Of a DNA stretch of 26,308 bases, positions 16,217 through 23,188 are shown piece after piece (position 1 is the stretch's first letter; every line of letters begins with the position of its first letter). This DNA comes from RGIG5472 sp051867615 (GTDB lineage: Bacteria > Bacillota > Clostridia > Oscillospirales > Oscillospiraceae), in contig JBJDYU010000003.1 of the NCBI GenBank assembly GCA_051867615.1, positions 1 through 26,308 of the forward strand, given 5' to 3'. A program made the position numbers and the translations under genes. The notes under the pieces were generated by a model. It was not told where the DNA came from, did not search any database, and saw nothing but the letters and a program-made list of their open reading frames with translations.

Positions 16217-16903
16217 GTGGTCTGTACGCTGAAAGTTTTTGTCCGCTCCGCGGTGATCTATCTCGTGCTGCTGCTGGGCCTGCGCCTGATGGGCAAGCGC
16301 CAGATGGGCGAGCTGGAGCTGAACGAGCTGGTCATCGCCATGCTTCTCTCCGACATGGCCTCCACACCCGTGCAGGACCTGGACGTGCCGCTGCACTACG
16401 GCCTGATCTCCGCCCTGACGCTGCTGCTGCTGTCGCTGCTGCTGTCCTTCCTCTGCCTCAAGAGCCTGCGCTTCCGCACCCTGTTCTGCGGGAATCCCAC
16501 CCTCATCATCCGGGACGGGCAACTGCTGCAGGATTCCATGCGGCGCAGCCGCTTCACGGTGGACGAGCTCATCGGCGAGCTGCGGGTGCAGGGCGTGACG
16601 GACCTGCGCACCGTGAAGTACGCCATTCTGGAGACCAACGGCCAGCTCTCGCTGGTGCTGCAGTCGGACTCCCAGCCTCTCACGCCCGGCGACCTGCAGA
16701 TCGAAACGGAGCCGGCGGAGCTGCCCGTCCTGCTCATCAGCGACGGGCGGCTGCTGGGCAAGGAGCTCAGCAAGGCGGGACTGGACGAGCGGTGGCTGAA
16801 TAAGCTCTTGCGGCAGCACGGCCTGCGCAGCTATAAGGAGGTCTTTTTCCTCAGCGTGGACGCGAAAAAGCAGCCCCTGCTCATCCCGAAGGACAAGCGC
16901 TGA
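16217..16903 (+). CDS. DUF421 (YetF-like) membrane protein
   Basis: Up to 228 residues. The N-terminus has three hydrophobic segments (about 7-27, 30-48 and 58-80) with the family motif LRLMGKRQMGELELNELVIA. It is followed by the soluble DUF421 domain with NPTLIIRDGQLLQDSMRRSR and VDELIGELRVQGVTDLRTVKYAILETNG (split here as two adjoining blocks). YetF-type proteins are linked in Bacillus to spore and membrane functions, but their activity is unclear. The start is uncertain. GTG 16217 overlaps the only good Shine-Dalgarno (GGGGAGG 16211-16217), while CTG 16229 lies at 11 bases from it. GTG is given as the only standard start before the first membrane helix. It converges on nrdR with 6 bp between stop codons. 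Confidence 0.88.
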   Translation: MVCTLKVFVRSAVIYLVLLLGLRLMGKRQMGELELNELVIAMLLSDMASTPVQDLDVPLHYGLISALTLLLLSLLLSFLCLKSLRFRTLFCGNPTLIIRDGQLLQDSMRRSRFTVDELIGELRVQGVTDLRTVKYAILETNGQLSLVLQSDSQPLTPGDLQIETEPAELPVLLISDGRLLGKELSKAGLDERWLNKLLRQHGLRSYKEVFFLSVDAKKQPLLIPKDKR

Positions 16904-16909
16904 AAGCCC

Positions 16910-17359
16910 TCACTTCTCCGCCAGGATCTTGGTCAGCTCCTGCATGAAGGTGTTGATGTCCTTGAACTGGCGGTAGACCGAGGCGAAGCGGACATACGCC
17001 ACCTCGTCCACTTCCTTGAGCTTTTCCATGACCAGCTCGCCGATCTCCTCGGTGCTGACCTCCCGCTCCAGGGAGTTCTGCAGGCTCTGCTCAATCTCCG
17101 CCGCCATCTCCTCCAGCTTCGCCACGGACACCGGCCGCTTCTCGCAGGCCCGGAGCATCCCGTTGAACACCTTGCGGCGGTCGAAGCTCTGGCGGCTGCC
17201 GTCCTTCTTGATGACCACCATGGGCAGGCTCTCTACCGTCTCATAGGTGGTAAAGCGCTTTTCACAGGCAAGGCACTCCCTGCGGCGGCGGATGCTCTCC
17301 TCCGCCGGGCGGGAATCCACCACCCTGCTTTCCTGGTATCCGCAGAACGGGCATTTCAT
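16910..17359 (-). CDS. nrdR: Transcriptional repressor NrdR
   Basis: A 149-residue protein of standard NrdR length. It has an N-terminal zinc ribbon with CPFC (Cys3, Cys6) and CLAC (Cys29, Cys32), then an ATP-cone domain (about 46-136) with VIKKDGSRQSFDRRKV and VAYVRFASVYRQFKD. NrdR represses ribonucleotide reductase genes when its ATP cone binds dATP and ATP. The frame is open 13 codons further upstream, but the ATG at 17359 is correct because it has AAGGAGG 8 bases before it and matches the family N-terminus MKCPFCG. It is preceded by an extended -10 promoter. No terminator is visible between it and the convergent DUF421 gene. Confidence 0.97.
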   Translation of the reverse strand: MKCPFCGYQESRVVDSRPAEESIRRRRECLACEKRFTTYETVESLPMVVIKKDGSRQSFDRRKVFNGMLRACEKRPVSVAKLEEMAAEIEQSLQNSLEREVSTEEIGELVMEKLKEVDEVAYVRFASVYRQFKDINTFMQELTKILAEK

Positions 17360-17425
17360 GGCTCGGTCCTCCTTCTCTCTGTCGGCGGCGGGCGGCAAGG
17401 CCGCTTTTTCGCTCGCCTTGTGGGC

Positions 17426-17434
17426 ATTATAGCA
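17426..17434 (-). promoter_or_regulatory. Extended -10 promoter of nrdR
   Basis: Consensus TATAAT (17426-17431) with TG one base upstream on the minus strand, 67 bp before the nrdR start. No clear -35 is seen at the proper distance, which is usual for extended -10 promoters. Confidence 0.65.
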
Positions 17435-17473
17435 CAGCGCCGCCCCATTTGGTAGCGGTAAAATAATTTTTTC

Positions 17474-17980
17474 TCACCGGGGCAGCACCGGCGTTCCCTC
17501 CGGGGAAAAGGCGTAGATCACATAGCGGCGGCCGCCGATCTGCCGCAGCTGCGCCAGACAGAACAGCTCCGTCAGGGGAAAGGGCGCGCCCTGGTCGTAG
17601 GGCAGGGCCACAAGGCGCAGGCTCCCCGCCAGCCGCGTCAGCGTCCCCTCCGCGCGGATGCGGCTCCCCCACTCGCCCGCGAGCTCTCCCCCGTAGGGCT
17701 GCCAGGCCCCGTCTCCGCTGCGGCGCAGCACGCCGCCCTGCCAGCGTCCAAGGCCCTGGAGCTGCTGCTCGGCGAAGCGCTTGCGGCAGTACATCCCCTG
17801 CCCCCTCGGCTCCATGACCCCCAGCAGCCGCTCTCCGTTTTCACCACTCAGATACGCCCGGCAGATGCCCTCCCGGCGCTGGTCCGCCAGCGCCTCGATC
17901 TGGTAGTACAGTCCCTCCTGCGCCCAGCGGAGCTTCCCCACCGGCGCGCCGCCCTCCAGCAGCAGCGGCAGCTCGTTCAT
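17474..17980 (-). CDS. Conserved-looking hypothetical protein, 168 residues
   Basis: A soluble 168-residue protein without signal peptide or membrane segment. It is probably real: an AAGGAGG site stands 7 bases before the ATG, and the codon-position GC pattern resembles its neighbours. It begins MNELPLLLEGGAPVGKLRW and is made mostly of short predicted strands with many Gly and Arg residues. Phrases such as GVMEPRGQGMYCRKRF and RYVIYAFSPEGTPVLPR suggest a beta-rich fold with a repeated layout. I do not recognise the family. It starts 33 bp beyond the terminator of the exported protein gene and ends 43 bp before the nrdR -10, so it may be partly read through from upstream. Confidence 0.7.
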   Translation of the reverse strand: MNELPLLLEGGAPVGKLRWAQEGLYYQIEALADQRREGICRAYLSGENGERLLGVMEPRGQGMYCRKRFAEQQLQGLGRWQGGVLRRSGDGAWQPYGGELAGEWGSRIRAEGTLTRLAGSLRLVALPYDQGAPFPLTELFCLAQLRQIGGRRYVIYAFSPEGTPVLPR

Positions 17981-18015
17981 GCGCTCTCCCTCCTTATCGT
18001 CGGCTGGAAAGGCCC

Positions 18016-18050
18016 AAAAAGGCCCCGTGCCATCCTATGCACGGGGCCTT
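18016..18050 (-). terminator. Terminator of exported-protein gene
   Basis: On the minus strand a perfect 12-bp stem AAGGCCCCGTGC (18039-18050) and GCACGGGGCCTT (18019-18030) with an 8-base loop. It runs into TTTTT. It lies 23 bp after the stop codon at 18073. Confidence 0.93.
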
Positions 18051-18072
18051 CGTCTCTATGTCTCTTTTCCGC

Positions 18073-18630
18073 TCAGCCGATGGTATAGGGGCCGCGCACC
18101 AGCAGTTTCACGGTGTCCGCCGTGGCCCTGGCGCCGCGTCCGTCCACGGTGGCCATGTACAGGTGGTTCGCCGCCAGGGCGCCGCCGCTGCCGAGGGTGG
18201 ACCCGGCGGTGGTATCCACCAGTCCCGGAGAGGAGGACGCCACGCAGGTAGCAGTGCCCACCCGCAGCATCAGCTCACAGCCTGTCTTACCGGTGAGGGT
18301 CTGTCCCTTCTGCAGCGTCACCACCACGAAGGTGGGCGCGTTATAGCTCCCCGGCTCGGAGGAGCCGGCGCCGCTTCCTCCGGCAAGCTCCTTCTCCGCC
18401 GCGGCGATCTCTGCGGAGAACTCCTCCTTCAGCGCCGCGTCCCGCTGCTTGATGAGCGTTTGGAGCTTCTCCGTCACCGTGCCGAGGAAGGTGTCGTTGA
18501 GATAGCTCAGGGACACCAGCGGGTCGCTCTGCCCGCCGGCGGAGGCCAGCACGCTCACTCCCGCCGCCGTCAATGCCAGCACCAGCGCCAGCGCCAACGC
18601 CAGCTTCGCCGCCATATGCCGCTTTTTCAT
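18073..18630 (-). CDS. Exported or membrane-anchored protein of unknown function
   Basis: A 185-residue protein with a clear signal or anchor segment (basic MKKRHMAAK, then a hydrophobic Ala/Leu/Val run to about residue 30). Next comes DPLVSLSYLNDTFLG (about 36-50), a charged helical region with coiled-coil tendency (50-84), and a Ser/Gly linker. A compact C-terminal domain (about 96-185) contains TLQKGQTLTGKTGCELMLRV, a second Cys in GTATC, and ends LLVRGPYTIG. The two cysteines 12 residues apart could form a disulphide outside the cell. The combination of a DPL(V/I)SLSYL segment with this C-terminal block recalls uncharacterised exported proteins of Clostridia. No activity can be named. It has a GGAGGG ribosome binding site and is a single-gene unit between two terminators. 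Confidence 0.8.
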   Translation of the reverse strand: MKKRHMAAKLALALALVLALTAAGVSVLASAGGQSDPLVSLSYLNDTFLGTVTEKLQTLIKQRDAALKEEFSAEIAAAEKELAGGSGAGSSEPGSYNAPTFVVVTLQKGQTLTGKTGCELMLRVGTATCVASSSPGLVDTTAGSTLGSGGALAANHLYMATVDGRGARATADTVKLLVRGPYTIG

Positions 18631-18680
18631 CCCTCAGCCCTCCTATGTATCCCATATTGTTTCTGTTATTGTCTCTATCA

Positions 18681-18714
18681 AAGCCCCGCAGGGGGGCGAG
18701 CCTCCCTGCGGGGC
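18681..18714 (-). terminator. Terminator of mazF gene
   Basis: Perfect 11-bp GC-rich stem (arms 18704-18714 and 18683-18693, 10-base loop) just after the mazF stop codon, followed by a short TTTG. The stem is strong but the T-run is short. TTGATA (18676-18681) overlaps its end and could be the -35 of the next gene. Confidence 0.65.
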
Positions 18715-18719
18715 GCTGC

Positions 18720-19085
18720 TTAGACGAGTTCATCGCGCCGCAGGCCAAAGCTCACCGCTATGGCGCCGTCGATCTTCTCCATCAAGTCGCCGTCCACCCG
18801 GCCCATCCGCTCCCGCAGGCGCCGCTTATCCAGCGTCCGGATCTGTTCCAATAATACCACAGAATCCCGCGTGAGTCCATAGGTACCGGAAGAAAGTTCG
18901 ATATGGGTGGGCAGCTTCGCCTTGTTGATCTGGGACGTGATGGCGGCGGCGATCACCGTGGGGCTGTGCCGGTTGCCTGTATCGTTCTGCACGATCAGCA
19001 CCGGCCGCACGCCCCCCTGCTCGCTTCCCACCACGGGACTGAGATCAGCGTAATAAATATCTCCGCGTCTTACGCTCGTATCCAC
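18720..19085 (-). CDS. mazF: MazF/NdoA-type endoribonuclease toxin
   Basis: A 121-residue PemK/MazF-fold mRNA interferase very close to Bacillus NdoA. It has RRGDIYYADLSPVVGSEQGG, RPVLIVQNDTGNR, AAITSQINKAKLPTHIE and SVVLLEQIRTLDKRRL. Family members cut mRNA at short sequence motifs, and the cognate MazE normally precedes and binds them. The start is GTG at 19085, with a GGAG about 11 bases upstream. It lies downstream of alr, as in Bacillus (ydcC-alr-ndoAI-ndoA). Here the antitoxin position is empty: 246 bp with an alr terminator and no MazE-like frame. A TATAAA box (19179-19184, minus) may give it a private promoter. Confidence 0.95.
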   Translation of the reverse strand: MDTSVRRGDIYYADLSPVVGSEQGGVRPVLIVQNDTGNRHSPTVIAAAITSQINKAKLPTHIELSSGTYGLTRDSVVLLEQIRTLDKRRLRERMGRVDGDLMEKIDGAIAVSFGLRRDELV

Positions 19086-19279
19086 CTTCGTTCACACTCC
19101 GCCGCTATGAAGTACCCGCCGCTCCCCCTTTCTGTCAAAGGAGCGGGGCCACTATCATTCTCCCACGCAGCCGCGGAATTTATACCGGCATTCCGGCGCC
19201 CCCAACGCATCCTATGCCGCCGCGCCGGACGGCGTGACGGGCGGCCCGTCCGCCGCGGGTGTACCGGCAGCTCCCGGCG

Positions 19280-19313
19280 AAAAGAAAGGACAGGCCCCGG
19301 CCTGCCCTTTCTT
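19280..19313 (-). terminator. Terminator of alr transcript
   Basis: On the minus strand a 14-bp stem (arms 19300-19313 and 19282-19295, one G-U pair) with a tight loop, followed by TTTT. It lies 19 bp after the alr stop codon and separates alr from mazF. Confidence 0.85.
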
Positions 19314-19331
19314 GATGAATAGCAACCTTTA

Positions 19332-20510
19332 TCAGTAGAGGAGCTGGAGGTTGTAATCCACCACCTCGCCGCCCTGCAGGTAATAGCGGGGCACCCGCTT
19401 GCTCACCGCACAGAGCAGCTCATAGCTGATGGTGCCGCAGCGCTTCGCCGCGTCGTCGATGAGGTTGTTCTCACCGTAGACCTCGATGACGTCGCCCTCC
19501 TGCACATCCGGCAGGTCCGTCAGGTCGATCATGGTCATATCCATGCAGACGCGGCCCACGATGGGGGCCGGGCCGTCCCTGGTGAGGACGGAGAAGTTGT
19601 TGCCCAGCGCCCGGAAGAAGCCGTCCGCGTAGCCGATGGGGATAACGCCGATGCGGCTGGGCCGGGAGGTAAAATAGGTGCGGCCGTAGCTCACGGAGGT
19701 CTCCGGGTCAAAGTCCTTGACAGTGGAGACGGTGGTCTTGACAGTCATGACGGGCTTCATGCCCATGCGCACCGCGAGATCGCCCGTGCCGTACATGATG
19801 ATGCCGCAGCGCACCATGTCCCAGGCGTACTGGGGATAGGTGCAGATGCCGCCGGCGTTGCAGCAGTGGTGGAGGCGGAACTTAAAACCGCCCTGCTCCT
19901 CCACCGCGGCGATCATCTTTTCAAAGCGGGCGCGCTGGGTCCTGGTGAAGGCCACGTGCTCCGGCGCGTCCTCGTCGGAGACGCAGAAGTGGGTGAACAC
20001 GCCCTCCACGTCCAGATTGGGCAGCCGGATCAGCTCCAGAATGTCCCGCAGGCTCTGCTCGAAATGGCTCTCGTCACACTGAAAGCCCAGGCGGCCCATG
20101 CCGGTATCCAGCTTCACATGGACCTTCATCTTCCCGCCGCGCTTCCCGGCCTCGTCGTTGAAGGCCCGGGCGATGGCAAGGTTCTGCACCGCCTGCGTCA
20201 TGTCCAGCCGGAGGATGCGCGCCGCCTCACAGGCGGGGGTGAAGCCCAGCATGAGGATGGGGAGCTTAATGCCGTTGGCCCTCAGCTCCTCGCACTCGTC
20301 GATATTGGAAGCGGCGAGATAGGACGCGCCGATCTTCTCCAGATGACGGGCCACGCGCACCGCGCCGTGCCCGTAAGCGTCCGCCTTGACGACGCCCAGC
20401 AGCTTCGCCTCCGGCCCCACCCGGCGGCGGATGACCTCCATATTGTGCGTCAGGTTATCCAGGTCGATCTCCGCCCAGGTGCGCATGAGTTTCGGTTCTT
20501 TCTGTTCCAT
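19332..20510 (-). CDS. alr: Alanine racemase
   Basis: A 392-residue fold-type III PLP enzyme that converts L- to D-alanine for peptidoglycan. WAEIDLDNLTHN is followed by GVVKADAYGHGAVRVA with the PLP lysine Lys42. GRLGFQ and MVRCGIIMYG mark the barrel, and SVSYGRTYFTSRPSRIGVIPIGYADG contains the catalytic tyrosine region of the C-terminal domain (quoted as SVSYGRTYF and IGVIPIGYADG). It ends in the usual beta domain with NLIDDAAKRCGTISYELLC. It lies 58 bp after the lipoprotein gene, an arrangement also seen in Bacillus, and is followed by a terminator. Confidence 0.97.
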   Translation of the reverse strand: MEQKEPKLMRTWAEIDLDNLTHNMEVIRRRVGPEAKLLGVVKADAYGHGAVRVARHLEKIGASYLAASNIDECEELRANGIKLPILMLGFTPACEAARILRLDMTQAVQNLAIARAFNDEAGKRGGKMKVHVKLDTGMGRLGFQCDESHFEQSLRDILELIRLPNLDVEGVFTHFCVSDEDAPEHVAFTRTQRARFEKMIAAVEEQGGFKFRLHHCCNAGGICTYPQYAWDMVRCGIIMYGTGDLAVRMGMKPVMTVKTTVSTVKDFDPETSVSYGRTYFTSRPSRIGVIPIGYADGFFRALGNNFSVLTRDGPAPIVGRVCMDMTMIDLTDLPDVQEGDVIEVYGENNLIDDAAKRCGTISYELLCAVSKRVPRYYLQGGEVVDYNLQLLY

Positions 20511-20568
20511 GCTCTTTTACGCCCCTCTTTCCTCTGTGCTTTCCGTATATGTCAAGCGCTGCTTCCGT

Positions 20569-21156
20569 TCAATCCGGCACAAGTATATCACCAAAGGCAA
20601 ACTCCGTAAACTGTAATCTGATAATTAACGAACCGTCCTCGCTGATCTCCGCCGCCACAGGCGTTCCGCTCATCTCGTCCAGATAAAGGGTGTGGTACAG
20701 CTTCCCTTCCCCGCTCTCCGTCTCCAGCGTCAGCCGCAGACAGTCCACGCCGCCGTATGCCTCCCGGCTCTCCTCCAGCGGATAGCCCTCCCGCGCCGCG
20801 TCCATGAGCCGGGGCAGCGCCGCCGCGGGAGACAGCTTCCCCTCCCCCAGCGTCCCCGCATCCAGACACAGGTCCTCATAGCGAAGCGAAGCCGTCTCGC
20901 CGTCAAACACGGCGCTGAGTCCCGCGAGCCGCTCCGGCGCGAGCACCGTCACGGTGCTCTCCCCCTCCGGCACATACTCGCAGCGGAGCGTATACTCCCG
21001 CAGCTCCGAGGCGTATTCGCACTTCACCACCGCCTCCATGGAGCAGCTCTCCATCTGCCGGAAGCGCTCCAGCGCCTGCCCCGCCGCCTCCTCCGTATCG
21101 CCGCCGCAGCCTGCGAGCAGGCAGAGCAGCAAAAGCCCCCACCACCATCGTTTCAT
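20569..21156 (-). CDS. Lipoprotein upstream of alr (YdcC-position)
   Basis: A 195-residue lipoprotein with signal MKRWWWGLLLLCLLAGC, where the lipobox LLAGC puts the lipidated cysteine at residue 17. The mature part is acidic and strand-rich, with repeated patterns of 8-10 residue strands (YTLRCEYVPEGESTVTVLAP, LRLTLETESGEGKLYHTLY) that resemble the half-barrel of LolA/YdcC-like proteins. In Bacillus subtilis the sporulation lipoprotein YdcC stands directly before alr, and this gene occupies the same place. Homology to YdcC is therefore inferred from position and general fold, not from strong sequence identity. It has a GGGAGG ribosome binding site and is divergent from the T-box leader. Confidence 0.75.
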   Translation of the reverse strand: MKRWWWGLLLLCLLAGCGGDTEEAAGQALERFRQMESCSMEAVVKCEYASELREYTLRCEYVPEGESTVTVLAPERLAGLSAVFDGETASLRYEDLCLDAGTLGEGKLSPAAALPRLMDAAREGYPLEESREAYGGVDCLRLTLETESGEGKLYHTLYLDEMSGTPVAAEISEDGSLIIRLQFTEFAFGDILVPD

Positions 21157-21290
21157 GCCGCGTCCTCCCTTCCGCCTTTTCTCCGGACATACCTATGCCC
21201 TCCGCCGCGAAAGTATGCCCGCGCCGCCGTTTTCCCCGCCCCGGTACAGAAAATGCGGCCCATGGCGGCAGTTTTCGTGCAAATTGTACC

Positions 21291-21319
21291 TTGCAAGTTC
21301 CGACACGCTGTGTTATAAG
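21291..21319 (+). promoter_or_regulatory. Promoter of the T-box / pheST operon
   Basis: TTGCAA (21291-21296, 4/6) and TATAAG (21314-21319, 5/6) with an ideal 17-bp spacer. The transcript would begin near 21326, just before the T-box leader. Confidence 0.75.
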
Positions 21320-21325
21320 TATTAA

Positions 21326-21556
21326 GAAACAGCGTTGAATGGGAAAATAGCGCATCCCCCTTGCCAAGAGAGGACCGGTCGCCGGCTGCAAGCCGGTCCG
21401 CGAGGGCGCGCTTGGTTCGCCCGGGAGCTGCCGCGAGGAAATGCGCGGCCGGTTCGCCTCCGTTATGGGGCCACGAGTGTGCGCGTCAGCGCAAATGCGG
21501 GTGGTACCGCGGAAGGCCAGCCTTTCGTCCCCAGATTTGGGACGGAGGGCTTTTTT
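21326..21556 (+). ncRNA. T-box leader, phenylalanine type
   Basis: A tRNA-sensing leader. The diagnostic T-box block AAATGCGGGTGGTACCGCGG is at 21493-21512. It has the UGGU bulge that pairs with a tRNA ending ACCA, and it is followed by a terminator. In stem I, CAGC (from 21331) pairs with GCTG, GGG with CCC and GCGC with GCGC. Between them on the 3' side lies TTGGTTCG, which places TTC (21416-21418), a Phe codon, in the specifier loop. An AGAGAGG motif (21368-21374) fits the AG bulge. Uncharged tRNA-Phe should favour the antiterminator and switch on the downstream genes, which include pheS and pheT. The specifier assignment is my own folding by eye. Confidence 0.93.
21520..21556 (+). terminator. 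T-box terminator
   Basis: Stem of arms 21520-21531 and 21539-21550 (12 bp with two G-U pairs), 7-base loop, followed by six T. The 5' arm overlaps the part of the T-box that would form the antiterminator, as in all transcriptional T-boxes. Confidence 0.92.
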
Positions 21557-21576
21557 GTTGCCCTTGGAGGTGCGGT

Positions 21577-22134
21577 ATGATCTGTTATCTCGTCCGGCAC
21601 GGCAGGGATGACGACAGCGTAAGAGGCGGCTGGAGCGATCACGGCCTGACTCCCCTTGGCGTCGAACAGGTGCGCGCGCTGGCCCGGGAGATGGCCGCGT
21701 CGCAGATAGACGTCGGCTGCATCTATTCCAGCGACCTGAGGCGCGCCAGAGAAACCGCCGCCATTTTATCGGACCAGCTGCATATACCGGTCGTCTATGA
21801 CCCCGGCTTCCGGGAGGCCGACAACGGAGACCTGGCCGGCATGAAAAATGAGCTTGCAAGCCAGCGCTTTCCCGGGCTGTACTGGTCCGCTCTGGCTTAC
21901 ACGGAGCGCTACCCAAACGGCGAAAGCCCGGAGCTGTTTTTCCGCCGCGTCCAATACGCCTGGACGGAGCTTAAAAGGAACGTTTCGGCGCGCTCCGCGA
22001 AAGACGTCCTGCTGGTCACCCACGGCGGCGTCATGGAAGCCATTTTGTGTATAGAAAATGGTGTCGAATTTTCCAACAAAACCCGGCATTTTTCCACTCC
22101 CAACGCGAAACCGATCCCCGTTGCGATCCGTTAA
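21577..22134 (+). CDS. Histidine phosphatase (phosphoglycerate-mutase-like) family protein
   Basis: A 185-residue protein of the branch-1 histidine phosphatase superfamily. Residues seen are RHG (7-9, phospho-acceptor His8), SSDLRRARETA (51-61, phosphate-binding arginines), the acid residue region FREADNGDLAG (Glu80) and the second histidine in VTHGG (His149). It is a small-molecule phosphatase or mutase with unknown substrate; alpha-ribazole phosphatase-like, PhoE-like or generic phosphatases share this layout. The frame is open upstream into the T-box, but the ATG at 21577 is right, with TTGGAGG 8 bases before it and the family start ICYLVRHG. It lies 20 bp after the T-box terminator and 28 bp before pheS, so it should be induced by phenylalanine starvation. 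Confidence 0.92.
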   Translation: MICYLVRHGRDDDSVRGGWSDHGLTPLGVEQVRALAREMAASQIDVGCIYSSDLRRARETAAILSDQLHIPVVYDPGFREADNGDLAGMKNELASQRFPGLYWSALAYTERYPNGESPELFFRRVQYAWTELKRNVSARSAKDVLLVTHGGVMEAILCIENGVEFSNKTRHFSTPNAKPIPVAIR

Positions 22135-22162
22135 AATACTTCCACAGAAGGAGTTTAGAACC

Positions 22163-23188
22163 ATGAAAGAACAACTGGCAAAGATCCGCGCGGAGGCGCT
22201 GGCGGCCCTTGAGAACGCCAAAGCCTCCGCCGAGCTGGACGCCCTGCGGGTCCAGTATCTGGGCAAAAAGGGCGAGCTGACCGCCGTCCTGAAGCAGATG
22301 GGCCGGCTCTCCGCCGAGGAGCGGCCCGCCATGGGCCAGCTGGCCAACGAGGTCCGCGCCGCGCTGGAGAGCGCGCTGGAGGCCGCCTCGGAGAAGCTGG
22401 AGGAGGCCGCTTTGGAGCACAGGCTCCAGGCGGAGACCGTGGACGTGACCATCCCCGGCGCCAGAACCAAGGTGGGCCACCGGCACCCCATGTATGTGGC
22501 GCTGGACGAGCTGAAGGAGATCTTCATCGGCATGGGCTTCACCGTGCTGGAAGGCCCGGAGGTGGAGCTGGCGGAGCTGAACTTCGACCGCCTCAACGCC
22601 GAGGAGGGCCATCCCTCCCGCGACTGGTCCGACACCTTCTACTTCGACGAGGACAGTCGGGTCATGCTCCGCTCCCAGACCAGCCCCATGCAGGTCCGGG
22701 CCATGGACACCATGGAACTGCCTATCCGTATGCTGGCCCCCGGTCGGGTGTACCGCAAGGACGAGGTGGACGCCACCCACTCTCCCATGTTCCATCAGGT
22801 GGAGGGCATGGTCATCGACAAGGGTGTCACCATGGCCGATTTGAAGGGTACCCTGAATACCGCGGTGAAAAAGCTCTACGGTGAGAACACCGTCACCCGC
22901 TTCCGCCCCCACCACTTCCCCTTCACCGAGCCGAGCTGCGAAATGGACGTGCAGTGCCACAAGTGCGGCGGCGTGGGCTGCCCCACCTGCAAGGGCGAGG
23001 GCTGGATTGAGCTGCTGGGCGCGGGCATGATCCACCCGAGGGTGCTGGAGATGGCCGGCATCGACCCGGAAGTGTACTCCGGCTGGGCCTTTGGCTTCGG
23101 ATTGGAGCGTCTGGCCATGCGCCGCTTCAAAATCTCCGATCTGCGGCTCATCTTTGAAAACGACGTGCGGTTCCTCGAGCAGTTCTAA
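22163..23188 (+). CDS. pheS: Phenylalanine--tRNA ligase alpha subunit
   Basis: A 341-residue class II synthetase subunit of usual length. It has an N-terminal coiled coil (about 1-90) for tRNA binding, motif 1 region HPMYVALDEL (108-117), motif 2 with MLRSQTSPMQVRAM and GRVYRKDEVDATHSPMFHQ, the Phe pocket FPFTEPSCEMDV (252-263), and motif 3 GFGLERLAMR (311-320). A Cys cluster CHKCGGVGCPTC (265-276) of the type seen in many bacterial PheS proteins may bind zinc. ATG 22163 follows GAAGGAG. The frame is open 35 codons upstream, but that part overlaps the phosphatase gene and is not PheS-like. It forms the alpha2beta2 enzyme with PheT. Confidence 0.98.
   Translation: MKEQLAKIRAEALAALENAKASAELDALRVQYLGKKGELTAVLKQMGRLSAEERPAMGQLANEVRAALESALEAASEKLEEAALEHRLQAETVDVTIPGARTKVGHRHPMYVALDELKEIFIGMGFTVLEGPEVELAELNFDRLNAEEGHPSRDWSDTFYFDEDSRVMLRSQTSPMQVRAMDTMELPIRMLAPGRVYRKDEVDATHSPMFHQVEGMVIDKGVTMADLKGTLNTAVKKLYGENTVTRFRPHHFPFTEPSCEMDVQCHKCGGVGCPTCKGEGWIELLGAGMIHPRVLEMAGIDPEVYSGWAFGFGLERLAMRRFKISDLRLIFENDVRFLEQF

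Noticed and set aside
17060..17434. NrdR box near nrdR for autoregulation
   Set aside because: No pair of ACAnnATATnnTGT-like sites is visible in this upstream region.
19086..19223. 46-residue minus-strand frame between alr and mazF as a possible MazE
   Set aside because: Weak ribosome binding site and no AbrB- or CopG-like pattern; it resembles random GC-rich sequence.
21157..21240. Sigma-E-like promoter for the lipoprotein-alr genes (GGCATACTTT on the minus strand)
   Set aside because: The -10 is suggestive because Bacillus ydcC is sporulation-controlled, but no matching -35 is present at the right distance.
21361..21576. Upstream extension of the histidine phosphatase frame
   Set aside because: This part is the T-box RNA; the phosphatase family starts at the ATG at 21577 with a good ribosome binding site.
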